Part shown: positions 6,232-11,895 of the stretch, piece by piece
Position numbering within the stretch: position 1 is the first letter of the stretch
Layout of the letters: every line of letters starts with the position of its first letter
Assembly (NCBI GenBank): GCA_023230425.1
Contig: JALNXI010000033.1
Location: forward strand, 1-11,895
Direction: 5' to 3'
DNA: 11,895 nucleotides
From: Methanoculleus sp.
GTDB taxonomy: Archaea > Halobacteriota > Methanomicrobia > Methanomicrobiales > Methanoculleaceae
Translations under genes and position numbers: made by a program
Notes under the pieces: model-generated
What the model saw: the letters and a program-made list of their open reading frames with translations, nothing else
Databases searched by the model: none
What the model was told of the DNA's origin: nothing

Positions 6232-6743
6232 GGGATAGGCATCTGCACGGCATCCTGCTGCTGATCGTGGGCGTCCTCGCCTTCAGTTCAGGCTGCATTG
6301 CAGGCGATGCCGGGCAAGCGCAGGTGAAGCCCGGAGATACGGTGAAGGTCCACTACACCGGCACCTTCGAGAACGGGACGGTCTTTGACAGTTCCACCGG
6401 GGGTGAGCCGCTCGGGTTCACCGTCGGCAGCGGCAGGGTGGTCCCCGGGTTTGAGGCAGGCGTCGTGGGGATGCGGGCAGGAGAGGCAAAGACCGTCCAC
6501 GTCCCGGCCGACCAGGCATACGGGCCGCATCGGGAGGATCTCGTCTTCGTCGCCGACCCGGCCGATATCCCCGGCGGAGAGAACCTGACCGCCGGAGATC
6601 AGGTTGGGATAACCCTCGCGAGCGGGCAGATGCTGCCCGGGAGAGTCACCGGCGTATCGCCCGGCGCGGTCACCATCGACGCGAACCATCGCCTTGCGGG
6701 CGAGGATCTCACGTTCACCGTCAGTCTCGTCGAGATCCGGTAG
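6228..6743 (+). CDS. Lipoprotein FKBP-type peptidyl-prolyl isomerase (SlyD-like)
   Basis: A 171-residue prolyl cis-trans isomerase and probable folding chaperone, predicted to sit on the outer face of the membrane. The N-terminus is a signal peptide: charged MRDRH, a hydrophobic core (about 8-19) and the lipobox-like LAFSSGC with the putative lipid-modified Cys at 23. The FKBP core follows (about 33-100 and 155-170): VHYTGTFENGTVFDSS, GSGRVVPGFEAGVVGM, AYGP, and TFTVSLVEI. The intervening region (about 101-150) matches the insert-in-flap chaperone domain of archaeal and SlyD-type FKBPs. Active-site aromatics Y43, F53, Y98 and F164 are in place. The first ATG (6228) overlaps the TPR stop as ATGA and gives the correct signal peptide; an upstream in-frame start at 6192 would spoil it. 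The neighbouring TPR protein lacks a signal, so direct contact would need a membrane-crossing partner. Confidence 0.92.
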   Translation: MRDRHLHGILLLIVGVLAFSSGCIAGDAGQAQVKPGDTVKVHYTGTFENGTVFDSSTGGEPLGFTVGSGRVVPGFEAGVVGMRAGEAKTVHVPADQAYGPHREDLVFVADPADIPGGENLTAGDQVGITLASGQMLPGRVTGVSPGAVTIDANHRLAGEDLTFTVSLVEIR

Positions 6744-6746
6744 GGG

Positions 6747-8063
6747 TCACTCTTTTTTCTCCCCTCCGGCAGCCACCGGCGTGACGAGCACCTTATCGAC
6801 CCGGTGGCCGTCCATATCGAGAACTTCGAACCGGAGATCCTTCCAGGTGAACAGGTCTCCGGCCTCGGGTGTCCGCTCGAGATACATCATAACAAACCCG
6901 CCGAGCGTCTGGTAATACCCGCGCTCCTCTCCGGGAAGGGTATCCACGTTGAGGAGGTCATGAAACTCATCGATCGGGAGCATTCCATCGAGAAGCCATG
7001 ATCCGTCTTCACGGCGAACTGCCGGTCCCTCTGGCGGGTGCGCAGCCGACGGGATGCCGCCGACGATCGCCTCCATAATATCGTGTACTGTGACCAGTCC
7101 CTGGATGCTCCCGTACTCGTCGGTGACAAGGGCGATTCGCGCTCCGGAGGTCTTGAACTCATCGAGGACCGCCAGTGCCTGGACGCTCTCGGGCACGAAG
7201 TGGGCGGGCTCGATAGCCGTTGCGAGGTCGGGGGGTTCGCCCGAGATCATACGGGCCCAGAGGTTGCGGACGGAGACGATGCCAAGCAGGTTGTCCAGGT
7301 GCTCGCGGTAGACCGGGAAGTAAACGTGCCTCGACTCCACCATCTTCCGCCAGTTCTCCTCAAGGGGGTCCTCCACATCTACGGCCACGACGTCGGGCCG
7401 CGGGGTCATCAGCACGCTGACGCGTCGGTCGCCGAGGCGGAAGACGCTCTCCACCATATCCTGCTCCGCCTCCTGAAAGATGCCGGCCCGCGTGGCCTGC
7501 CCAATGAGGACCCTGATATCCTCTTCCGTGACCTCAGGCCCCGAAGGTTGCCGCACCCCGAACACCATGAGTACCGCCTCGGTTGACGCGGCGAGCAGCC
7601 GGACAAGCGGTGCGGCGGCCCTGGAGAGGAGCCGCATCGGGCGTGCAACCAGGGATGCGACCCGTTCGGCGTTACTCATGGCCAACCGCTTCGGCACCAG
7701 TTCGCCGATCACGAGCGTCAGGTAGGTAATGGCGGCGACTACGGTTACGACCGCAAGCGGGCCGCTGTACGGAGCAACCAGGGGGATACCGGCGAATACA
7801 TCTGCGAGAGGCCCCGCGAGCGTCGCCCCGCCGAAGGCTCCGGCCAGGATCCCGACGACGGTGATACCGATCTGGACTGTGGAGAGGAACTGTGTCGGAT
7901 CTCCGGCAAGTTCGAGAGCAGCAGCCGCCCCGGCGTCGCCGACCGCTGCTCTCTTCTGCAGGCGTATCGACCTTGCAGAGATGAGCGCAAACTCAGCCAT
8001 CGAGAAGAAGCCGTTTGCAAGTATCAGCAGGATGACAATCAGGATGTTGGTGGCGACAGGCAT
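6747..8063 (-). CDS. DUF21/CNNM membrane protein with CBS pair and CorC domain
   Basis: This 438-residue integral membrane protein belongs to the CNNM/CorB family (often annotated hemolysin or CorC), whose studied members export or regulate Mg2+. Order: an N-terminal DUF21 domain with about four hydrophobic segments (roughly 4-28, 58-90, 102-122, 148-170) including NGFFSMAEFALISA and the IGELVPKRLA signature; a linker helix (SVFRLGDRRVSVLMTPR at 206-222); a CBS pair (about 212-335, with VTDEYGSIQGLVTVHDIMEAIVG in the second); and a CorC_HlyC C-terminal domain (about 350-430). The CBS pair normally binds adenine nucleotides. The lysine-rich end GGEKKE overlaps a T run. The ATG at 8063 has GGGGAG upstream. 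Its stop is 3 nt from the FKBP stop on the other strand. Transported ion not provable from sequence. Confidence 0.92.
   Translation of the reverse strand: MPVATNILIVILLILANGFFSMAEFALISARSIRLQKRAAVGDAGAAAALELAGDPTQFLSTVQIGITVVGILAGAFGGATLAGPLADVFAGIPLVAPYSGPLAVVTVVAAITYLTLVIGELVPKRLAMSNAERVASLVARPMRLLSRAAAPLVRLLAASTEAVLMVFGVRQPSGPEVTEEDIRVLIGQATRAGIFQEAEQDMVESVFRLGDRRVSVLMTPRPDVVAVDVEDPLEENWRKMVESRHVYFPVYREHLDNLLGIVSVRNLWARMISGEPPDLATAIEPAHFVPESVQALAVLDEFKTSGARIALVTDEYGSIQGLVTVHDIMEAIVGGIPSAAHPPEGPAVRREDGSWLLDGMLPIDEFHDLLNVDTLPGEERGYYQTLGGFVMMYLERTPEAGDLFTWKDLRFEVLDMDGHRVDKVLVTPVAAGGEKKE
6753..6758 (+). terminator. T6 run just past the FKBP stop
   Basis: Six consecutive T's begin 9 nt after the FKBP TAG stop. 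On the opposite strand they encode the two C-terminal lysines of the DUF21/CBS protein. Archaeal RNA polymerase often stops at short T runs, so this is a plausible end for the TPR-FKBP transcript inside the convergent gene. Confidence 0.35.
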
Positions 8064-8090
8064 CTCACGGCTCTCCCCGGCAAAGGGTTT

Positions 8091-8100
8091 AGCATACTTT
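8091..8100 (-). promoter_or_regulatory. Candidate TATA box for the DUF21/CBS gene
   Basis: The minus strand reads AAAGTATGCT, preceded by GGTA, about 33 nt before the ATG at 8063. The spacing suits a short leader. It is the only AT-rich stretch close upstream of the gene. Confidence 0.3.
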
Positions 8101-8150
8101 TACCGAACTCTCACTTATGCGTATCGACACCGGGGGGCGCACTCCAGAGG

Positions 8151-8210
8151 AGTTCCTCCCGGGAAGCACCCCAGGCCCCCCGGGGGACAGGGGTTCCCCC
8201 ACCGGGAACT
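8151..8210. repeat. Large imperfect GC-rich inverted repeat
   Basis: AGTTC(CTC)CCGG at 8151-8162 pairs with CCGGGAACT at 8202-8210 (nine pairs, three-base bulge). Inside it, CCCC at 8169-8172 can pair with GGGG at 8190-8193, and CCCC within 8176-8181 with GGGG within 8182-8186. The result is a long, mostly G/C cruciform or RNA hairpin. It may be a dispersed intergenic repeat of the genome; that cannot be tested here. Confidence 0.45.
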
Positions 8211-8391
8211 GCACGGGTGAACCGGGCGAGACTGCCCTGCTGTTCGCGCCTGCCGATGCGGATCCGTCGAACCGACCCCGCCGGGAGATGCGCTCATCGG
8301 GAGCTGAGAATGGCCCTGATGGGTCCATCTGGTGATCCAGGTCAGGGAGCCGATGGGACCGGTGCGTGCCGAAACCGCCTGTGGCCTTCAG

Positions 8392-8416
8392 AGGACGGGA
8401 CGGCGGCCCCCGTCCT
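8392..8416. repeat. Perfect 8-bp hairpin upstream of the peroxiredoxin promoter
   Basis: AGGACGGG (8392-8399) and CCCGTCCT (8409-8416) form a perfect stem around a 9-nt loop, extendable by one G-T pair. It ends about 32 nt before the peroxiredoxin TATA-like box. No T run follows. It could be an operator, an end of upstream transcription, or a remnant. Confidence 0.35.
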
Positions 8417-8442
8417 TGCTCCCTACGGCGAGGGTTTTCGTG

Positions 8443-8455
8443 AGAAATGTTTATC
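8443..8455 (+). promoter_or_regulatory. BRE/TATA-like promoter of the peroxiredoxin gene
   Basis: GAGAAATGTTTAT contains a purine-rich BRE and a TATA-like TGTTTAT about 40 nt before the ATG at 8491. Predicted transcription start near 8475 leaves a leader that includes the GGTGATG ribosome binding site (8480-8486). Confidence 0.45.
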
Positions 8456-8490
8456 ATCGTCGAGGCCGGAGTTTCGCCCGGTGATGTACG

Positions 8491-8985
8491 ATGGTCGCGG
8501 TAGGTGAACAGGCTCCAGACTTCTCGGTGCTGGACCAGAACGGGAACGAGACCAGGTTATCAGGTTTCCCGGGGAAGCGGATTATCCTCTCATTCCACCC
8601 GCTGGCCTGGACCAGCATCTGTAGCAGACAGATGAGGGCGCTGGAGACGAACCGGGAGGCGTTCGACGCTCTCGATGCCGTTGCTCTCGGCATCAGCGTG
8701 GACTCCGTCCCCTGCAAACGGGCGTGGGGGGAGAGCCTCGGCATTAAAAAGACCCGGCTCCTTGCGGACTTCTGGCCTCACGGTGGCGTGGCGCAGATGT
8801 ACAGCGTCTTCGACAGCGCAAAAGGCTATTCCCGGCGGGCCAACATCGTCATCGACGAGTTCCGGCACATCATCTTCGCGAGGGAGTATCAGGCGACGAC
8901 AGTGCCCGATATGCAGGATGTCCTTGACGTTCTTCAAGCACAGGAGAAGAACAGGCGGGCAGAGGAGCAGGTGCCGCAGATATAG
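8491..8985 (+). CDS. Peroxiredoxin (AhpC/TSA-type)
   Basis: A 164-residue cytoplasmic thiol peroxidase that reduces hydrogen peroxide or organic hydroperoxides. The thioredoxin-like fold begins with GEQAPDFSVLDQNG. The active-site motif PxxxTxxC is intact (P37, T41, C44), with C44 as peroxidatic cysteine, and the stabilising arginine probably lies in YSRRANIVID (about 115-125). A second cysteine, C75 in ISVDSVPCKRAW, sits where many relatives have another residue and may act as resolving cysteine. No C-terminal resolving Cys-Pro motif is present, so it is not a typical 2-Cys enzyme. The C-terminal 20 residues are charged. ATG 8491 follows GGTGATG by 4 nt. It is monocistronic and converges on the transporter gene. 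The double rubredoxin elsewhere in the window is a conceivable but unproven electron-supply neighbour. Confidence 0.92.
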   Translation: MVAVGEQAPDFSVLDQNGNETRLSGFPGKRIILSFHPLAWTSICSRQMRALETNREAFDALDAVALGISVDSVPCKRAWGESLGIKKTRLLADFWPHGGVAQMYSVFDSAKGYSRRANIVIDEFRHIIFAREYQATTVPDMQDVLDVLQAQEKNRRAEEQVPQI

Positions 8986-8989
8986 TCCT

Positions 8990-9008
8990 TCTCCTGTGTT
9001 CAGGGAGA
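8990..9008 (+). terminator. Hairpin after the peroxiredoxin stop
   Basis: TCTCCTG (8990-8996) pairs with CAGG(G)AGA (9001-9008) with one bulged G and a TGTT loop, five nt after the TAG. A second perfect 6-bp hairpin lies downstream (GCATCC 9062-9067 / GGATGC 9074-9079). No strong T run follows either. One of them may limit read-through into the convergent transporter gene. Confidence 0.3.
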
Positions 9009-9125
9009 CCGGCTCCGTGAATAGGCGGAAGTACCGGAGGTTTCCACCGCAGAGCGGGGCCGCATCCTGCCGGGGATGCTGCCCAAACGGGTCGGCGGCA
9101 TTCTGGGGCCGGTCTCAGTTTCTCC

Positions 9126-10421
9126 TCATCCCGTAACCTGGAAGAGACTGCCAAGCAGTGTGATCAGCAGGATTATTGGAACGCAGTAGCGGATGAGCAC
9201 CATATAGACCCTCTGCTGCCATCCGCACCCGCCGATCTCCGTGTAGATCCGGGTGCGGTCCATATACCACCCCCCGACGATGCTCAAGATCAGCCCTGCG
9301 ACGATGAGGCCGATCGTCCCGAACGCATAATCACTCAGGTCAAGGAATGGAGTCCCGAAGATCTCAAGTTTCAGGGCGGTGTAACTGAGGGCGGACGGAA
9401 ACCCGAGGAGCATGACTGCGGCAAAGACGAGGAGTGTCGCACGCTTCCTCTGATAGCCGTATGAGTCCATCAACGTTGCCACCGGGACCTCGAGCATCGA
9501 TACCGCAGAGGTGAGCGCTGCAGCAAAGAGCATCAGGAAGAAGAGCGCCCCGAGCACCATACCGAACTGCATCTCCACAAAGACGGAGGGCAGGGTGACG
9601 AACGCGAGGTTCACCCCGGCTGCGGGGTCGACTCCCGCGGTGAAGACCAGGGGGAAGATCATGAGTCCGGCAAGGATTGCAATCAGCATATCGGCGACGA
9701 CGATGATGGAGGCGCTCCGGAAGAGGTCTCCTCTCTTCAGGTAACTTCCATAGGTGAGCATAACGCCCATGCCCACCGAGAGCGAGAAGAAGGCCTGCCC
9801 GAACGCCGCGGTCCAGACGGCCGGGTCGGCAAGCTTCGAGTAGTCCGGGGAGAGGTAGAACCTGACTCCTTCGAGCGCCCCGGGCTCTGTGAGCGAGAAG
9901 GCCACGAGGAAGAGGAGGATAACGACGAGGGCCGGGATGAGATACCGGGCGATCTTCTCGATCCCCTCCCTGACCCCGGATCGCACCGTCAAAAAGACGG
10001 CCAGCCCGGAGAGGAGGAAGAAGATGAGCGGGAGATAGGAGCCTGTGAACGCACCAAAGTCAACCGGCCGGTTGAGAGCAAAGAAGAGAGCATACGCGAG
10101 CACCCAGCTCGTGATCACGAGGTAGTAACTGAGGATAAGGCTGACGATGACGACGATGGCAAGACCCGCGGCGGAAAACCGCTGCCGTAGAGACTGAAAG
10201 GCGGAGACGACCGACATCCCTGTGGAGCGGCCGATGGCAAATTCCAGCATCATCAGGGGGAGTCCGAAGAGAAGGACGGAGACCAGGTATGGGACAAGGA
10301 ACGCACCGCCTCCGTTGGCGCCCACAATGTAGGGAAACCGCCATATGTTTCCTATCCCTACGGCCGACCCGATGCTTGCAAGAATGAAGCCCAGCGTTGA
10401 CGACCACTCTTCCCTTCCCAT
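9126..10421 (-). CDS. Sodium:neurotransmitter symporter family (SNF/NSS) transporter
   Basis: A 431-residue LeuT-fold membrane transporter, expected to import an amino acid or related solute with Na+. I count eleven membrane segments, as in many prokaryotic members such as MhsT; LeuT has twelve. TM1 carries the family signature GSAVGIGNIWRFPY (about 18-31) followed by NGGGAFLVPY, which form the unwound substrate and Na+ site. TM6 contains FGQAFFSLSVGMGVMLTYGSY, and TM8 contains AALTSAVSMLEV with the Ser/Thr residues of the second Na+ site. The substrate cannot be read from sequence. ATG 10421 is preferred because GGTGAGG (10431-10425) lies just upstream; GTG 10430 would overlap that ribosome binding site. 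It is convergent with peroxiredoxin (140 bp apart) and divergent from the amidohydrolase. Confidence 0.94.
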   Translation of the reverse strand: MGREEWSSTLGFILASIGSAVGIGNIWRFPYIVGANGGGAFLVPYLVSVLLFGLPLMMLEFAIGRSTGMSVVSAFQSLRQRFSAAGLAIVVIVSLILSYYLVITSWVLAYALFFALNRPVDFGAFTGSYLPLIFFLLSGLAVFLTVRSGVREGIEKIARYLIPALVVILLFLVAFSLTEPGALEGVRFYLSPDYSKLADPAVWTAAFGQAFFSLSVGMGVMLTYGSYLKRGDLFRSASIIVVADMLIAILAGLMIFPLVFTAGVDPAAGVNLAFVTLPSVFVEMQFGMVLGALFFLMLFAAALTSAVSMLEVPVATLMDSYGYQRKRATLLVFAAVMLLGFPSALSYTALKLEIFGTPFLDLSDYAFGTIGLIVAGLILSIVGGWYMDRTRIYTEIGGCGWQQRVYMVLIRYCVPIILLITLLGSLFQVTG

Positions 10422-10517
10422 ATCCCTCACCGTTCGGGGCCTGTCCTCCTCCTGGTAAAGAGGCGCTCTGCCTTGAAATGCATGCCTGCCTGGATCCTGC
10501 CGCTCATCCCTCCGTCT

Positions 10518-10544
10518 CCCGGCCGGATAGCCGGGCAGCCCGGG
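10518..10544. repeat. Overlapping palindromes in the transporter/amidohydrolase spacer
   Basis: CCCGGC (10518-10523) pairs with GCCGGG (10530-10535) across a 6-nt loop. An overlapping 13-bp dyad CCGGGCAGCCCGG spans 10531-10543. The two use shared bases, so in RNA they would be mutually exclusive. They lie in the 227-bp divergent spacer and may be an operator or leader structure, but GC-rich DNA produces such dyads by chance. Confidence 0.3.
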
Positions 10545-10648
10545 TCAGGCGACAGGTTTTGCCGGGGTATCCATCGACCAATGCACTTTTGTATCGGGTG
10601 TCCCCATACGACTGCGGTTAGAAGCAGCATGAGCACCAGTCCCCGAAA

Positions 10649-11464
10649 ATGCCCCGGCGGGGGGAAGAGAGGTTGAGCGGCCGGTATCCGTTCCTCTTCT
10701 CCGTTCCCCACAGCGGCGTCTCTGTCCCCCCCGAGGTCCGCGGTCTCGTTAACCTCTCAAGGAAGGAGATCGTCTTCAACAGCGATCCCTATACCCGCCT
10801 CCTCTACGGGTTCGAGGATACAGCGGAGGCGCTGATCGACTTCGACATCTCCCGGATCTTCGTCGATACCAACCGGCCTCCCTACGAGTACCCGCCACGG
10901 GCCCAGGACGGCGTGGTCAAGGTCATCACGCAGGATGGGACCCCGGTGTACCGGAAGGGCCGGGTGCCCGGCAGGGAGTTGATAGGAACCCTCCTGCAGG
11001 ACTACTACTACCCGTTCCACAATCGGCTGGCCGGGGCCCTCGATGCCTCTTCTATCGAGATCGCCTTCGACTGCCACAGTATGCTTCCGAGGGCCCCCCC
11101 GGTCAGGCTGGATGCCGGGCGCCCACGCCCTCTCTTCTGCCTGAGCAACCGGGGGGACCGGCAGGGGAAGCCGATAAAGAAAGGCGGGCTCGTGACCTGC
11201 CCGCCGGAGTGGCTCCAGGCACTCGCCCGGTCGCTCCAGGCGGAGTTCGACGGTGAGGGCCGGGTTGCTATGAACGACCCCTTCAGGGGTGGGTTCATAA
11301 CGGTGGCGCACTACAGGCGGACCCGGGTTCCCTGGGTCCAGGTCGAGATCAACCGCGGCCTCTACGAGACCGAAGGTCATCCGGTCGACGAGGCACGGAT
11401 CACCGATCTCCGGGAGCGGATCTTCTCCGCCGTCACCGGCTTCTGGGATGAGGTCTCCGGGTGA
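10649..11464 (+). CDS. N-formylglutamate amidohydrolase-like protein
   Basis: A 271-residue putative zinc hydrolase of the N-formylglutamate amidohydrolase family (PF05013), related to bacterial HutG and more distantly to zinc carboxypeptidases. Conserved blocks: FLFSVPHSGVSVP (about 16-27), NSDPYTRLLY (44-53), DTNRPP (73-78), YYPFHNRL (120-127), DCHSM (141-145), NDPFRGGFIT (209-218) and VQVEINRGLY (230-239). The H21, D141/H143 and E233 positions are the likely metal or catalytic residues. No histidine-utilisation genes are nearby, so the true substrate may be another N-formyl or N-acyl amino acid. ATG 10649 lacks a good ribosome binding site; TTG 10673, with a G-rich stretch upstream, would trim eight residues and still keep the first conserved block. 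A weak TATA-like CTTTTGTATC lies at 10586-10595. RecQ follows 55 nt downstream. Confidence 0.88.
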   Translation: MPRRGEERLSGRYPFLFSVPHSGVSVPPEVRGLVNLSRKEIVFNSDPYTRLLYGFEDTAEALIDFDISRIFVDTNRPPYEYPPRAQDGVVKVITQDGTPVYRKGRVPGRELIGTLLQDYYYPFHNRLAGALDASSIEIAFDCHSMLPRAPPVRLDAGRPRPLFCLSNRGDRQGKPIKKGGLVTCPPEWLQALARSLQAEFDGEGRVAMNDPFRGGFITVAHYRRTRVPWVQVEINRGLYETEGHPVDEARITDLRERIFSAVTGFWDEVSG

Positions 11465-11466
11465 GG

Positions 11467-11503
11467 GGATCCTGCCCGATCCGGCCTTAATCTACAGGTT
11501 TTT
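11467..11503 (+). terminator. Small hairpin and T run after the amidohydrolase
   Basis: GGATC (11467-11471) pairs with GATCC (11478-11482) just after the stop codon, and five T's follow at 11499-11503. The stem is short and the T run is 16 nt away, so this is a modest candidate. It overlaps the probable RecQ promoter CCTTAATC (about 11484-11491). Confidence 0.3.
11484..11491 (+). promoter_or_regulatory. Candidate TATA box for recQ
   Basis: CCTTAATC resembles the CCTTATC core seen at 2315-2321 and lies about 30 nt before the first ATG of the helicase at 11520, suiting a leaderless or very short leader. No clear ribosome binding site is seen before 11520, 11547 or 11556, which agrees with leaderless initiation. 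Confidence 0.35.
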
Positions 11504-11519
11504 CGGGGTCGAAGAGACT

Positions 11520-11895
11520 ATGCCGCCTGAGCACCTACGTATAGTAATGGACCGCATGCACCTCATCCTGCAACGTTACTTTGGGCATACGGCGTTTAAA
11601 CCTTACCAGCGGGAGATCATCCGGGACATCCTCGCCGGACGCGACGTCCTCGCGGTACTTGCGACAGGAGGGGGCAAGTCGCTCTGCTACCAGATCCCCG
11701 CGCTCATCAGCGACGGCATTACGCTCGTGATATCGCCCCTCATCGCCCTGATGAAGGATCAGGTAGACGACCTGCAAGCCCGCGGGATCGGTGCCGAAGC
11801 GTTAAACTCATCCGGCTCCTACGCAACGACACGCCGGGTCCTCTCGGAGCTCAAAGAGAGCCAGATCCAGATCCTCTACGTATCGCCGGAGAAGG
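11520..11895 (+). CDS. recQ: RecQ family ATP-dependent DNA helicase (N-terminal part)
   Basis: The first 125 codons of a RecQ-type superfamily 2 helicase, which unwinds DNA 3'-5' in recombination and repair; the gene continues past the right edge. The RecQ motif 0 is present (YFGHTAFKPYQREII, about 20-34), then Walker A TGGGKSLCYQIPAL (49-62), motif Ia VISPLIALMKDQVDDL and the start of motif Ib LYVSPEK. The residue before TGGGKS is Ala where many RecQs have Pro. ATG 11520 is chosen as the first in frame, with ATG 11547 and 11556 as alternatives; homology begins after about residue 13, so either later start is possible. RecQ is patchily distributed in archaea and often thought to be acquired from bacteria. 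Only the N-terminal ATPase half-lobe can be judged here. Confidence 0.93.
   Translation, partial: MPPEHLRIVMDRMHLILQRYFGHTAFKPYQREIIRDILAGRDVLAVLATGGGKSLCYQIPALISDGITLVISPLIALMKDQVDDLQARGIGAEALNSSGSYATTRRVLSELKESQIQILYVSPEK

Larger units (their letters stand above)
8064..8490. other. GC-rich spacer without a convincing gene
   Basis: The region between the divergent DUF21/CBS and peroxiredoxin genes holds both their promoters and two notable hairpins. Open frames exist on both strands (for example 8117-8335 plus, 8089-8457 minus), but all are Pro/Gly/Arg-rich, overlap each other and resemble no family I know. The region may be decayed coding DNA or an intergenic structured element. Confidence 0.5.

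Noticed and set aside
8117..8335. A 72-codon plus-strand frame in the DUF21/peroxiredoxin spacer
   Set aside because: Low-complexity Pro/Gly/Ser composition, no ribosome binding site, competing frames on both strands and no recognisable family.
8320..8345. Small dyad CTGGTGATCCAG in the spacer
   Set aside because: Only a 4-bp stem; expected by chance in GC-rich DNA and not placed at a promoter or stop.
10427..10711. A full 94-codon minus-strand frame upstream of the transporter
   Set aside because: Its long form overlaps the first codons of the amidohydrolase gene on the other strand; only the shorter versions could be real, and these are listed as speculative.

Overview
The window reads as ordinary chromosomal DNA of a GC-rich methanogenic archaeon, most likely order Methanomicrobiales and possibly Methanoculleus. 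This placement is inferred and was not tested by a search. The archaeal signs are a proteasome-activating nucleotidase with a C-terminal HbYX tail, the small subunit of the archaeal phosphomevalonate dehydratase (aconitase X), archaeal TATA-type promoters such as GAAACCTTATC, GGTG-type ribosome binding sites, and a giant TPR protein. No mobile element, CRISPR array or RNA gene was seen.

Layout. At the left edge (minus strand) lies the N-terminus of an unrecognised gene (1-105), preceded by the PAN ATPase gene (170-1342). Only 43 bp separate PAN from a divergent plus-strand pair: the DUF126/aconitase-X small subunit (1386-1784) and a membrane-anchored J-domain protein (1784-2224), whose stop and start overlap as TGATG. 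A double-domain rubredoxin follows with its own promoter (2394-2780), then a strong hairpin terminator. Next is a 1067-residue protein made almost only of TPR repeats (3028-6231), overlapping by ATGA a lipoprotein FKBP-type prolyl isomerase (6228-6743). That pair converges, with 3 bp to spare, on a minus-strand DUF21/CBS/CorC membrane protein (6747-8063). A GC-rich, hairpin-filled spacer of about 430 bp leads to a peroxiredoxin (8491-8985), which converges on a minus-strand sodium:neurotransmitter-symporter family transporter (9126-10421). Divergent from that are an N-formylglutamate amidohydrolase-like protein (10649-11464) and the start of a RecQ helicase, cut by the right edge (11520-11895).

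How the genes fit together. Several concern protein quality control and redox housekeeping: PAN unfolds substrates for the 20S proteasome, the J protein presumably recruits an Hsp70, the FKBP lipoprotein acts on folding outside the membrane, and rubredoxin and peroxiredoxin serve electron transfer and peroxide removal. The most unusual items are the TPR solenoid with strict 34-residue register and one non-TPR interruption of exactly one repeat length, its translational coupling to a surface FKBP, the aconitase-X small subunit without an adjacent large subunit, the compact PAN/DUF126 divergent promoter with a 14-bp dyad, and the structured spacer at 8064-8490. I found no clearly new multi-gene system; the TPR-FKBP pair is the best candidate for one.
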